A DNA stretch of 54,232 nt. Origin: Prevotella sp. (GTDB taxonomy: Bacteria; Bacteroidota; Bacteroidia; Bacteroidales; Bacteroidaceae). Positions 41,245 through 48,828 of the stretch are shown piece by piece. The DNA lies in contig JAEETD010000015.1 of NCBI GenBank assembly GCA_016290175.1, positions 1-54,232 of the forward strand, read 5' to 3'. Every line of letters starts with the position of its first letter. The stretch's first letter is position 1. A model generated the notes under the pieces. That model worked only from the letters and a program-made list of their open reading frames with translations, made no database searches and was not told the DNA's origin. A program made the position numbers and the translations under genes.

Positions 41245-42990
41245 ATGGCAGATAACGCTCAATTGATTGCTCAGTGCGAGGCACGTGCAAAAGAATGGCT
41301 TTCTCCCGCCTTTGATGAGGAGACACGTAAGGAAGTTCAGGCTATGTTGGATAATCCCGACAAGGCTGATTTGATCGACGCTTTTTATCGCGACCTGGAA
41401 TTTGGTACTGGTGGTCTGCGTGGTATCATGGGTGCCGGTACAAACCGTATGAACAAGTACATCGTGGGTATGGCCACACAAGGCTTTGCCAACTATATCA
41501 ACAAGGCATTCCCCGGTAAGCAGACATCGGTGGTAGTAGGTCACGATTGTCGTAACAACGGACGAATGTTCGCCGAGACCGTAGCTGATATCTTCTCGGC
41601 CAACGGCATTAAGGTGTATCTCTTCGAGAGCCTGCGTCCTACACCTGAGATTTCATTCGCCATCCGTCAGCTCGGCTGTCAGGCTGGTGTGAATGTCACC
41701 GCATCGCACAATCCCCGTGAGTATAACGGCTACAAGGCTTACTGGGATGATGGTGCTCAGGTGCTGTTCCCGCACGACAAGGGTATCATCGACGAGGTGA
41801 ACAAGGTGAAGATCAGCGATGTGAAGTTTGAGGGCAACAAGGACCTCATCATCCCCATTGGCGGTGAGATGGACTGGGACTATATCCAGGCCGTAAAGGA
41901 AGCAATGGTGGATCAGGATGTCATCCTGCGCCAGAAAGACCTTAACATCGTCTATTCTCCCATGCACGGCACAGGTCGTGTGATTATCCCGATGGCCCTG
42001 CGCTCATGGGGCTTCCAAAATATCCATGTAGTGCCCGAGCAGATGGTCATCGATGGCAACTTCCCGACAGTGGTAAGCCCGAATCCTGAGAATCCAGAGG
42101 CAATGACGTTGGGTATGAAACTGGGTACGAAACTGAATGCAGACCTGGTAATCGCATCCGATCCTGATGCAGACCGTCTGGCCATCGTCTGCCGCAATCC
42201 GAAGGGAGAGTGGGAGATACTGAATGGTAACCAGACCTGTATGATGTTCTCTTGGTACATCATCGCCAACAAGAAGAAGCTCGGTCAGCTGAAGGGCAAC
42301 GAGTTCCTGGTGAAGACCATCGTGACTACCGAGGTGATTGCTGAAATTGCCAAGAAGAACGGTGTGGAGTATAAGGACTGCTACACAGGCTTCAAGTGGA
42401 TTGCTAACGAGATCCGCGTGAATGAGGGCAAGAAGAAGTATATCGGTGGTGGTGAGGAAAGCTTCGGCTTCCTGCCGTTCGACAAGGTACGCGACAAGGA
42501 CTCCCCAGCCTCTATCTGTCTCATCTGTGAGATTGCAGCCTGGGCTCGCGACAACGGCATGACGCTTTACGATCTGCTGATGAACATCTATAAGGAGTAT
42601 GGTTTCTCGAAGGAGATCACCATCAACGTGGTTCGTCCGGGTAAGAGCGGTGCCGATGAGATCAAGCAGATGATGACCGACTTCCGCGAGAACCCGCCGA
42701 AGGATCTTGGTGGCTCGAAGATCGTACTGTCGAAGGATTTCCAGAAGCTGGAGGCTAAGACGGCTGACGGTACAGTCACCAAACTCGACATGCCCGACAA
42801 GTCAAATGTGCTGCAGTGGTTCTGCGATGATGGCACGAAGGTCTCTGTCCGTCCTTCTGGTACAGAACCGAAGATCAAGTTCTATACCGAGGTGAAGGAT
42901 CCGTCCTTCAAGGGCGCAGCCGACTACGAGCGTTGCACTAAGGCCGCAGAAGAGAAGATCGAGGCCCTCAAGAAGAGCCTGAATCTCTGA
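41245..42990 (+). CDS. Phosphoglucomutase/phosphomannomutase (alpha-D-phosphohexomutase)
   Basis: This 581-residue enzyme has all four phosphohexomutase boxes: catalytic phosphoserine in TASHNP (Ser154), metal loop DPDADR (306-311), sugar loop GGGEESFG and phosphate loop RPSGTEPKIKFY. It interconverts hexose 1- and 6-phosphates for glycogen, nucleotide-sugar and glycolytic flux. The length fits the PGM2-like subfamily common in Bacteroidetes. Confidence 0.95.
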   Translation: MADNAQLIAQCEARAKEWLSPAFDEETRKEVQAMLDNPDKADLIDAFYRDLEFGTGGLRGIMGAGTNRMNKYIVGMATQGFANYINKAFPGKQTSVVVGHDCRNNGRMFAETVADIFSANGIKVYLFESLRPTPEISFAIRQLGCQAGVNVTASHNPREYNGYKAYWDDGAQVLFPHDKGIIDEVNKVKISDVKFEGNKDLIIPIGGEMDWDYIQAVKEAMVDQDVILRQKDLNIVYSPMHGTGRVIIPMALRSWGFQNIHVVPEQMVIDGNFPTVVSPNPENPEAMTLGMKLGTKLNADLVIASDPDADRLAIVCRNPKGEWEILNGNQTCMMFSWYIIANKKKLGQLKGNEFLVKTIVTTEVIAEIAKKNGVEYKDCYTGFKWIANEIRVNEGKKKYIGGGEESFGFLPFDKVRDKDSPASICLICEIAAWARDNGMTLYDLLMNIYKEYGFSKEITINVVRPGKSGADEIKQMMTDFRENPPKDLGGSKIVLSKDFQKLEAKTADGTVTKLDMPDKSNVLQWFCDDGTKVSVRPSGTEPKIKFYTEVKDPSFKGAADYERCTKAAEEKIEALKKSLNL

Positions 42991-42996
42991 TCAGAC

Positions 42997-43033
42997 AACA
43001 ATCCCCACCAAAATTTCGGTGGGGATTATTGTT
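42997..43033. terminator. Strong bidirectional terminator
   Basis: Stem about 12 bp (ACAATCCCCACC / GGTGGGGATTATTGT with one bulge) between the convergent phosphohexomutase and DUF418 genes; usable in both directions. Confidence 0.85.
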
Positions 43034-43034
43034 T

Positions 43035-44153
43035 CTAAAGCCATGTCAGTATTCTCCAGATACCTTCTAACGGTCCGCGAGGATGGCTGCTAAACCAATA
43101 ACGGGCGAAGATATACTGGCAAACCACCATTCCGCATCCAACCATCACGGCGTAGGTGATGCCCAACTTATAATAGCAGGCCAGACCGTAGCCACAGAAG
43201 ATGAAGCAGCCGATGATGGACTGGAGCAGATAGTTGGTTAGGCTCATGCGTCCGAAGATGCAAAGATGGTGGAGCGCCCCGCGTACGCCCTCGAAGGCAT
43301 ACCAGGCAGAGACGATTGCCGAGACAATCATCAGCAGGATGATGAAATTGTAGATGGGCTTAAGCCATGAGTCCAACTCGCCGAAATCCACGAAACTCAG
43401 TGCAATGACGATGATGGCTGATCCTATAAGAATCTTATGCCATATCTGAAGATTATTGCCCTCGTTATAAAACAATCGCTGCCGTCCCAACTGCATGCCG
43501 AGGATAAACAGGCAGAGCAGTTGCGTCAATCGTCCGCTGAAGACATTAAACCGCAGATTCAACTCAAAACCGTATCGTACATTATTCACGACATTCTCCC
43601 AGAACGTGCCATGCTCGTGCAGGGCAATGGTCTGGCTGTAAATTTCCCAAAGTCTGGTGTGGTCGATGGTGGTACCCGTCAGCAGACAGAACAGCTCTAC
43701 GGGCTGGATGGCCAGCAGGGCGATGATGCACCACACCCACTTCGACGGCAGATAACTGACGGGGATGAGTAGCAGACCGTAGCACGCATAGAGCATCAGG
43801 ATGTCGCCATCGTAGAAAGCCACGTTGACGACGCCGAACATAAACAACAGGCACATGCGCCAGGCAAAGCGGCCCGAGAAGCATTTGCCCTTCTGCTGCT
43901 GGTTGTCGTTCATGATGAAGAAACTCAATCCGAACAGCATGGCGAAGATGCCGTACATCTTGCCTGATAGCAGCCAGGCCAGCACGTCAGCCACCGTCTG
44001 GTCGCATGCCAGTGTATGCACTATCGGCTCTTTGGTAAAAATGTCGAAATGCTCTACGGAGTGATAAAGGATGATGCCGGCCACAGCGATACCTCTCAAA
44101 GCATCGGCCACATCAATTCGGGTGTTGGGTAAATTGCGGGTCTTATACACCAT
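43035..44153 (-). CDS. DUF418-domain membrane protein (YeiB-like)
   Basis: This 372-residue protein has about ten membrane helices. The N-terminus (RIDVADALRGIAVAGIILYHSVEHF) is the acyltransferase-3/YeiB-like start and the DUF418 C-terminal signature GRMSLTNYLLQS is present. Members are thought to be envelope transporters or acyltransferase-like, but no substrate is known. It is 11 bases after the Ntn-hydrolase gene on the same strand, so they form an operon. Confidence 0.85.
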   Translation of the reverse strand: MVYKTRNLPNTRIDVADALRGIAVAGIILYHSVEHFDIFTKEPIVHTLACDQTVADVLAWLLSGKMYGIFAMLFGLSFFIMNDNQQQKGKCFSGRFAWRMCLLFMFGVVNVAFYDGDILMLYACYGLLLIPVSYLPSKWVWCIIALLAIQPVELFCLLTGTTIDHTRLWEIYSQTIALHEHGTFWENVVNNVRYGFELNLRFNVFSGRLTQLLCLFILGMQLGRQRLFYNEGNNLQIWHKILIGSAIIVIALSFVDFGELDSWLKPIYNFIILLMIVSAIVSAWYAFEGVRGALHHLCIFGRMSLTNYLLQSIIGCFIFCGYGLACYYKLGITYAVMVGCGMVVCQYIFARYWFSSHPRGPLEGIWRILTWL

Positions 44154-44164
44154 TGTAATATATG

Positions 44165-45262
44165 TTATTCTTTGTTTCCTAATTCAAAATGGAATGACTT
44201 GCTGAAATGACGGCGGGAATAATAAGTGACAGAGGGGTGCGTCAGATCCATCACCATCGTCCAGGCCGTTCCGAGGAATCCCTCGCGCTGAGGTTGCGAC
44301 ACGACCGCGATGGCTTCAGTCAACTGTTTTTTGTTCATCACGCCGTTCGTCTGGTCGAACCGCTGGCAAAGTTTGTCATAACGGTCATCACCTTCTTCAA
44401 GTCCTACATTCAGCTTCTGCTCGCACAAATAGTGATTGGCTACGGCAGGCGATTCCGTCACCACCATTTCGTTGTCGACATATTCCACGACTACGCTTCT
44501 GCCCGAAACATCCGCCATGGCATAATGATGGGCTGAGCCGATATCTGAGTGCATATCGATACCTTCAAGCAGTTTGAGCGCCTCGTCTATGTTAGCCGCA
44601 TTCTTCAGCATGTAGGAGATGGCAGCCGTCGTGGTCAGGTCGGGGCGACTGGTGCGCTGATGCGTCTCTATGGTGTCGCCAGCCATCAGGTCGGCAATGG
44701 CCAAGCCCTTTTCGTTGATACCGTCGAGGGCGACAAACAGCCCCGTCAGGCACAAATATTGATTCTTGAATCCCTCTGGCTTAAAATCCATTCCCGACGT
44801 TCCGTCGCCTACCCGTTGCCTTTCGCCGAAATTGTAGAACTCTACGTTGAAGGTAGTGATCGTTTCGTACCCTTTATCAGGGATGCAATGCATGACGACG
44901 CCGATGGCAGACGGGAAGTCGAAGTTGCGCCCCATCAGCACGCCGCCATCGGGTGTACGCACCGTGAGGGCCGAGCATCCATAGGGCTCTTTCGAAGTAT
45001 TCACATCAGGCTTGTAGTGCCCCTTCGACAGGAACTCGATGGCGTAGCCTGCCAACTGATCGGCAGATTCAAATCCGCCCTTCGCCATCAGTCCGTCGAA
45101 GCCGTCATCACCCCGATACTCCATGTAGTACAGTCCGTTGTCAAGTTTCACGCAAGAATTAGCGCCCTTCACCAGCGGGCCGAACTCCATAAACACTAAC
45201 ACACCTGCGACTATCAGCAGTCCCAGCACGCTCCATAGCGCAATCTTTAATGCTTTTTTCAT
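44165..45262 (-). CDS. Membrane-anchored Ntn-family linear amide C-N hydrolase
   Basis: This 365-residue protein has an N-terminal membrane anchor (about 5-26), a ~65-residue pro-region and then Cys96 in YGCSALTV, followed by GRNFDFP. The Cys and the RNFD pattern match linear amide C-N hydrolases (choloylglycine hydrolase/penicillin acylase and acid-ceramidase-like types), where Cys becomes the N-terminal nucleophile after autoproteolysis. Here Cys is internal, so cleavage before Cys96 is predicted. Substrates could be N-acyl amino acids, bile salts or lipids. It has a consensus promoter. Confidence 0.82.
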   Translation of the reverse strand: MKKALKIALWSVLGLLIVAGVLVFMEFGPLVKGANSCVKLDNGLYYMEYRGDDGFDGLMAKGGFESADQLAGYAIEFLSKGHYKPDVNTSKEPYGCSALTVRTPDGGVLMGRNFDFPSAIGVVMHCIPDKGYETITTFNVEFYNFGERQRVGDGTSGMDFKPEGFKNQYLCLTGLFVALDGINEKGLAIADLMAGDTIETHQRTSRPDLTTTAAISYMLKNAANIDEALKLLEGIDMHSDIGSAHHYAMADVSGRSVVVEYVDNEMVVTESPAVANHYLCEQKLNVGLEEGDDRYDKLCQRFDQTNGVMNKKQLTEAIAVVSQPQREGFLGTAWTMVMDLTHPSVTYYSRRHFSKSFHFELGNKE

Positions 45263-45293
45263 CGTTGATAATTATAGTTTTTATTTTTCGCCA

Positions 45294-45325
45294 CAAAGAT
45301 AACACATTTCATTGAGTCTTGCAAA
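45294..45325 (-). promoter_or_regulatory. Promoter of the Ntn-hydrolase/DUF418 operon
   Basis: On the minus strand TTTG (45325-45322), 20 bases, TATCTTTG (45301-45294): full consensus match, 31 bases ahead of the ATG. Confidence 0.8.
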
Positions 45326-45334
45326 TTCACGGCA

Positions 45335-45397
45335 CTAAAATTCCACGCGGTAGGCGATATTTGGGAAGGTGAGCGAGGTGAACTTATATCCAAATAT
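45335..45397 (-). pseudogene. Possible C-terminal remnant of an outer membrane barrel gene
   Basis: Immediately after the LiaF-like stop codon, the same frame reads 20 codons and a TAG: the peptide ends LTFPNIAYRVEF, the usual form of a Bacteroidetes barrel C-terminus with terminal Phe. It has no own start. It may be the scar of a deleted barrel gene joined to the LiaF-like gene; it is short, so chance is possible. Confidence 0.4.
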
Positions 45398-45964
45398 TTA
45401 ATTTTTGATATCCACGCCGCCGAGGAAATTGCTGGCGACGATGTGTAGGGTAGGGGCTTTCGGGTCGGCGCTATGTGTGGCATGATTGCCGATGCCGCCG
45501 ATGAAGCTGCGGCTCTTTACCACGACGTTGACATGGGGGGACACAATGAGTTCGATGCCGCCGCAGAAGGTGTGGATGTCGATTTCCTCGTCCTCAGTAA
45601 TCACAGCCTCGCGCAGATCCATGCGGATGCCACCGCAGAAGGCATCGAGGCGGGCACCGTGGAACGTCTCGCCGTGATAGACGTACTCATCGCCCCCGTA
45701 GTGTACAGAACAGCAGATGCGCTTGCCGTCCTCGCCGATGGGCAGCGGACGCTGGAGCCACTGGTCGGGGTCGCAACGGTAGCTTTCGATGATCAGACTA
45801 ACACCCACGTAGAGCATCACGAAGATGCAGAAATAAGTTGTCCAGGGCTGTTCGCTTACCAGCGCAAACCAACTCCAATGGATAAAACCCCATATGGTAG
45901 CCAACTTCAACAGACTGGCTACGATGAAAATAATTCCGATAATCGTTCTTGGTTTCATAATCAT
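45398..45964 (-). CDS. LiaF-like / cell-wall-active antibiotic response protein
   Basis: This 188-residue protein has two N-terminal membrane helices (about 7-55) and a C-terminal beta-helix-like domain with repeated FCGGI, FIGGI and FLGGV motifs, as in LiaF/DUF2154 proteins. Such proteins sense envelope stress or control two-component sensors. The gene is divergent from a LytTR regulator gene, 182 bases between starts, and the two are likely functionally linked. The start may be ATG 45964 or 45958. Confidence 0.8.
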   Translation of the reverse strand: MIMKPRTIIGIIFIVASLLKLATIWGFIHWSWFALVSEQPWTTYFCIFVMLYVGVSLIIESYRCDPDQWLQRPLPIGEDGKRICCSVHYGGDEYVYHGETFHGARLDAFCGGIRMDLREAVITEDEEIDIHTFCGGIELIVSPHVNVVVKSRSFIGGIGNHATHSADPKAPTLHIVASNFLGGVDIKN

Positions 45965-46106
45965 ATTTCTTTTAAAATGTTATTGCAAAATCGCACTGCA
46001 AAATTATAATGTGCAGTTTATCCCTCCAAATTTCTGGGATATTCTGCATGGTTTTGTGATAAGCGGAGCCAAATGTGTGATGAAATGACTGAAAAGTGAC
46101 GAATGA

Positions 46107-46138
46107 TTTGGTGATTTAACAGAATTGTATTACTTTTG
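46107..46138 (+). promoter_or_regulatory. Promoter of the LytTR gene
   Basis: TTTG at 46107-46110, 20 bases, TACTTTTG at 46131-46138, start ATG 46147. Full consensus; the leader is very short. Upstream lies the motif ATGACTGAAAAGTGAC, a possible direct-repeat operator. Confidence 0.8.
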
Positions 46139-46146
46139 TCGACCGT

Positions 46147-47040
46147 ATGAACAAAGGTCACAAAGAAACCATCAGCACCCGTTTGATCAGCACCGCCTTC
46201 ATGGTGCTGGCAATAGCCATCTTCAAGCCCTTCGGACTCGAAATGTGGCAATGGCAGGCTTCTGTCCATCTACTGGCGCTATTTGCATTGGGCCTGTTCA
46301 GTTGTTTCCTGACGGAAGTCATTCTGCGATACATAATCCGCATGCCCCGTTCCTACGACCGTGGTGTCAGCTATATCATCAGCCGGAATCTCCGCTTCCA
46401 ATGTATCAACACGCCGTTGGTGTCGCTACTCATCTGTCTCTATCGCCACTTTGCGATGAGCGAGCTGGTAGAGGGCAACAGACTGTCTTTGAGCAATTAT
46501 TTGGAGACGCTGGTGATTATTGCATTCCTCTCCTTCGCCATCGGACTCTACTGGCGCTTTAAGTTCCGCAGCAAGTATCTGGCGATGGAACTGGAAGAGA
46601 CGCGACTGCTGAACGAGGAGTTGAAGAAGATGCAATCGGAGAAACCGAGTGAGAAGCCTCTCCAGCAGGCACCTGAATCTACCGCATGTCAAAGCCAGGA
46701 ACTCACGCTCACCGGCACAACCAACGAATCGGTGACGCTCCAGATATCAGACCTGTTATTTATTGAGGCTGTGGGCAACTATGTCAAGGTGAGCCATCTG
46801 TGCGATGGACAGGTGCATACCGACATGCTTCGCGTCACCATGAAACAGCTGGAGGAAACACTACAAGGCTATCCGATGATTGTCCGCTGCCATCGTGCCT
46901 TCCTGGTCAATCTTGGTCAGGTAGAGCAAATCATCTCACATTCCGGCTCCACCCAGCTGCTTATCAAGCACTGCAACGAATCGCTCCCCGTCTCGCGCAG
47001 CAACATGGCGCAGGTGCGGGCTGCGATTAATAAGCATTAA
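46147..47040 (+). CDS. Membrane-associated LytTR-family transcriptional regulator
   Basis: This 297-residue protein has four membrane helices (about 13-145), a coiled segment and a C-terminal LytTR DNA-binding domain (about 190-295; LLFIEAVGNYVKVSH and VRCHRAFLVNL). This architecture lacks a receiver domain, so it is controlled through its membrane part or by expression. It is divergent from the LiaF-like gene and probably controls it. It converges with the M28 peptidase gene, 19 bases apart. Confidence 0.88.
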   Translation: MNKGHKETISTRLISTAFMVLAIAIFKPFGLEMWQWQASVHLLALFALGLFSCFLTEVILRYIIRMPRSYDRGVSYIISRNLRFQCINTPLVSLLICLYRHFAMSELVEGNRLSLSNYLETLVIIAFLSFAIGLYWRFKFRSKYLAMELEETRLLNEELKKMQSEKPSEKPLQQAPESTACQSQELTLTGTTNESVTLQISDLLFIEAVGNYVKVSHLCDGQVHTDMLRVTMKQLEETLQGYPMIVRCHRAFLVNLGQVEQIISHSGSTQLLIKHCNESLPVSRSNMAQVRAAINKH

Positions 47041-47059
47041 TAGTCTTCTTTCTTATTAG

Positions 47060-48322
47060 TCACTGATACTGTTCTACAAAGTCGCGCACCAAGCGGAACA
47101 CAGGCTCGTAGCTGTCGAAGCGGACGGTCTTGTAGGTGTCGAAGATCGTATGATAGTATTGGAAGGCGTCGCCTTTCTCGTTCTCCAGGAAGATACAGGG
47201 AACATGGCGCGTGGCAAAGGGATAATGGTCGCTGTTGGCAGCCAGATCACCACGATGCAAGGCCTCGAAGTGGTGCTTTTCCGCATTGATCTTCTCAAAG
47301 AGCCTGAACCCGCGCATGCCCTCATCGCTCACCTCGCAGTACTGGGCGGGATTGTTGTCGCCGATCATATCTATATTAAACAGGTATTTAACCTGGCTTA
47401 GCGGCACGATGGGGTGCTCAGCATACCAGGTAGAGCCACGCAGGTTGGCATCCTCACCCGAGAAGGCAATGAAGTACATGTCGTATGGCGGACGATGCTT
47501 GGCGTAGTATGCAGCCAGTGTCACGATGGCGGCAGTACCCGAGGCGTTATCGTTGGCTCCTGCATAGAAGATCTTCTTTCCCAGATTGCCCAGATGGTCG
47601 TAATGGGCCGTAAAGACATAGCAACTGTCATGACGAGTTCCTTCCACTTTGGCGATGACGTTGAAACACTCGTAATCCTTCAGGAACTTGTTGTCGACGT
47701 AGGCCTTCACACGTTGCACACCCTCGATGGCTTCGGGTGTTACCCAGATAATGGGCTTATCTACCACCTTCTCGCCATAGGCCTTGAAGAATTTGATGGG
47801 TGCCTCCCATGTATAGATCAGGCCGGCATTGGGGCAATCACCTGCTTTCTGCAATTTCGAAAAGTCCTTGCGGTGCTTGTAGGTGAACCAGAATTCGCAT
47901 GCCACAAGGCAATTGGCATATTCGGGCTTGGCAAGGTCGGCGAACATACGCTCGGCATCATAGTTCAGCGTATCCACATGATAGACTGGGAACTCGCCGT
48001 GTACGCCAGGAGAGTACTCACGCATGGAGAAATCCACACCGGCACGAAGCTTCCGTCCATCTGCCCACATCTGCATCTGGCCGCAAAACGTATTGATGTC
48101 CAGTTTGAAGGGTTGGAGAGTCACCTCGTCAACGCCAGCCTTCTGGAACTCTTTCTGCAGGAACCGTCCGGCTTTATTGGCACCGTCCTTGGCATAGCCT
48201 CTTCCTTGGTATTTTGCTGAACTCAGTTCTTTGATTACCCGTTTGTAATGTGCCAGGTCCTGTGCTGCCAACGACAAAGTGCAGCAGGCAAATATGAATG
48301 TAATGGCAATATTCTTCATCAT
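47060..48322 (-). CDS. Secreted M28 family metallopeptidase
   Basis: This 420-residue protein has a signal peptide (about 1-20) and an M28 fold: zinc ligands and base in AHYDH, GANDNASG, SGEDANLRGS, DMIGD and the C-terminal YHTIFDTY. Such enzymes are aminopeptidases or glutaminyl cyclase-like; here the substrate is not known, but peptide degradation in the periplasm is likely. An insertion (PA-like region) lies between about 110 and 200. It follows the TIGR04076 gene by 11 bases. Confidence 0.9.
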   Translation of the reverse strand: MMKNIAITFIFACCTLSLAAQDLAHYKRVIKELSSAKYQGRGYAKDGANKAGRFLQKEFQKAGVDEVTLQPFKLDINTFCGQMQMWADGRKLRAGVDFSMREYSPGVHGEFPVYHVDTLNYDAERMFADLAKPEYANCLVACEFWFTYKHRKDFSKLQKAGDCPNAGLIYTWEAPIKFFKAYGEKVVDKPIIWVTPEAIEGVQRVKAYVDNKFLKDYECFNVIAKVEGTRHDSCYVFTAHYDHLGNLGKKIFYAGANDNASGTAAIVTLAAYYAKHRPPYDMYFIAFSGEDANLRGSTWYAEHPIVPLSQVKYLFNIDMIGDNNPAQYCEVSDEGMRGFRLFEKINAEKHHFEALHRGDLAANSDHYPFATRHVPCIFLENEKGDAFQYYHTIFDTYKTVRFDSYEPVFRLVRDFVEQYQ

Positions 48323-48333
48323 AACACCTGAAT

Positions 48334-48636
48334 TTACTCAATCACCTCGATATAAAAACTGAATGGACGGAAGCCGTCGTTGCAGCTGATCATCGCACTC
48401 ATGGGATTCTTCATCCATCCGTCGTAGAAGTTGCCCTCGCCACGGGCCAGCGACTCCACGAACTCACGCATGGAGTACCAAGCCGACGGACACATCCCTT
48501 CAGGCTGCTGTCCGTCGATGGAGATCCACTGCTGACCTTCCCTGACATCGCAGGTATGCTCAATCGGATTCTCATATTTCGCCATCAAATCCTCATAGAC
48601 CGTCTGGCGGATGGCTGTGATTCGTACTTTGTTCAT
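48334..48636 (-). CDS. TIGR04076 family protein
   Basis: This 100-residue protein matches TIGR04076: an N-terminal KVRITAIRQTVYEDLM, a central MCPSAWYSMREFVESL and a C-terminal SCNDGFRPFSFYIEVIE with conserved Cys residues. The function is unknown. It heads a two-gene operon with the M28 peptidase. Two promoter boxes are possible: TACCTTTG at 48757-48764 and a weaker TAACTTTA at 48658-48665. Confidence 0.8.
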   Translation of the reverse strand: MNKVRITAIRQTVYEDLMAKYENPIEHTCDVREGQQWISIDGQQPEGMCPSAWYSMREFVESLARGEGNFYDGWMKNPMSAMISCNDGFRPFSFYIEVIE

Positions 48637-48756
48637 AACAAGAATTAAAACTGGGTGTAAAGTTACGAATAATTATGGATTCTTCGTGTTTTTCCCCTCA
48701 AGAATTAAGAAAAAATATGAAAACTGTATGCTTTTCTCCGTTATGGCTCCAGTGTG

Positions 48757-48764
48757 CAAAGGTA
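48757..48764 (-). promoter_or_regulatory. Possible -7 box for the TIGR04076/M28 operon
   Basis: The minus strand reads TACCTTTG 121 bases ahead of the ATG at 48636; it lies just beyond the M16 terminator. The long leader makes the assignment uncertain. Confidence 0.4.
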
Positions 48765-48777
48765 CGGCAAATAAAGA

Positions 48778-48820
48778 AGTGCGCAACACCTAAAACCTAG
48801 TGTTTTAAGCATTGCGCACT
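48778..48820 (-). terminator. Terminator of the M16 peptidase gene
   Basis: Outer stem AGTGCGCAA / TTGCGCACT (9 bp, perfect) with an inner TAAAAC/GTTTTA pairing, 8 bases past the M16 stop. The following T-rich segment is modest. Confidence 0.7.
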
Positions 48821-48828
48821 CAAATAAC

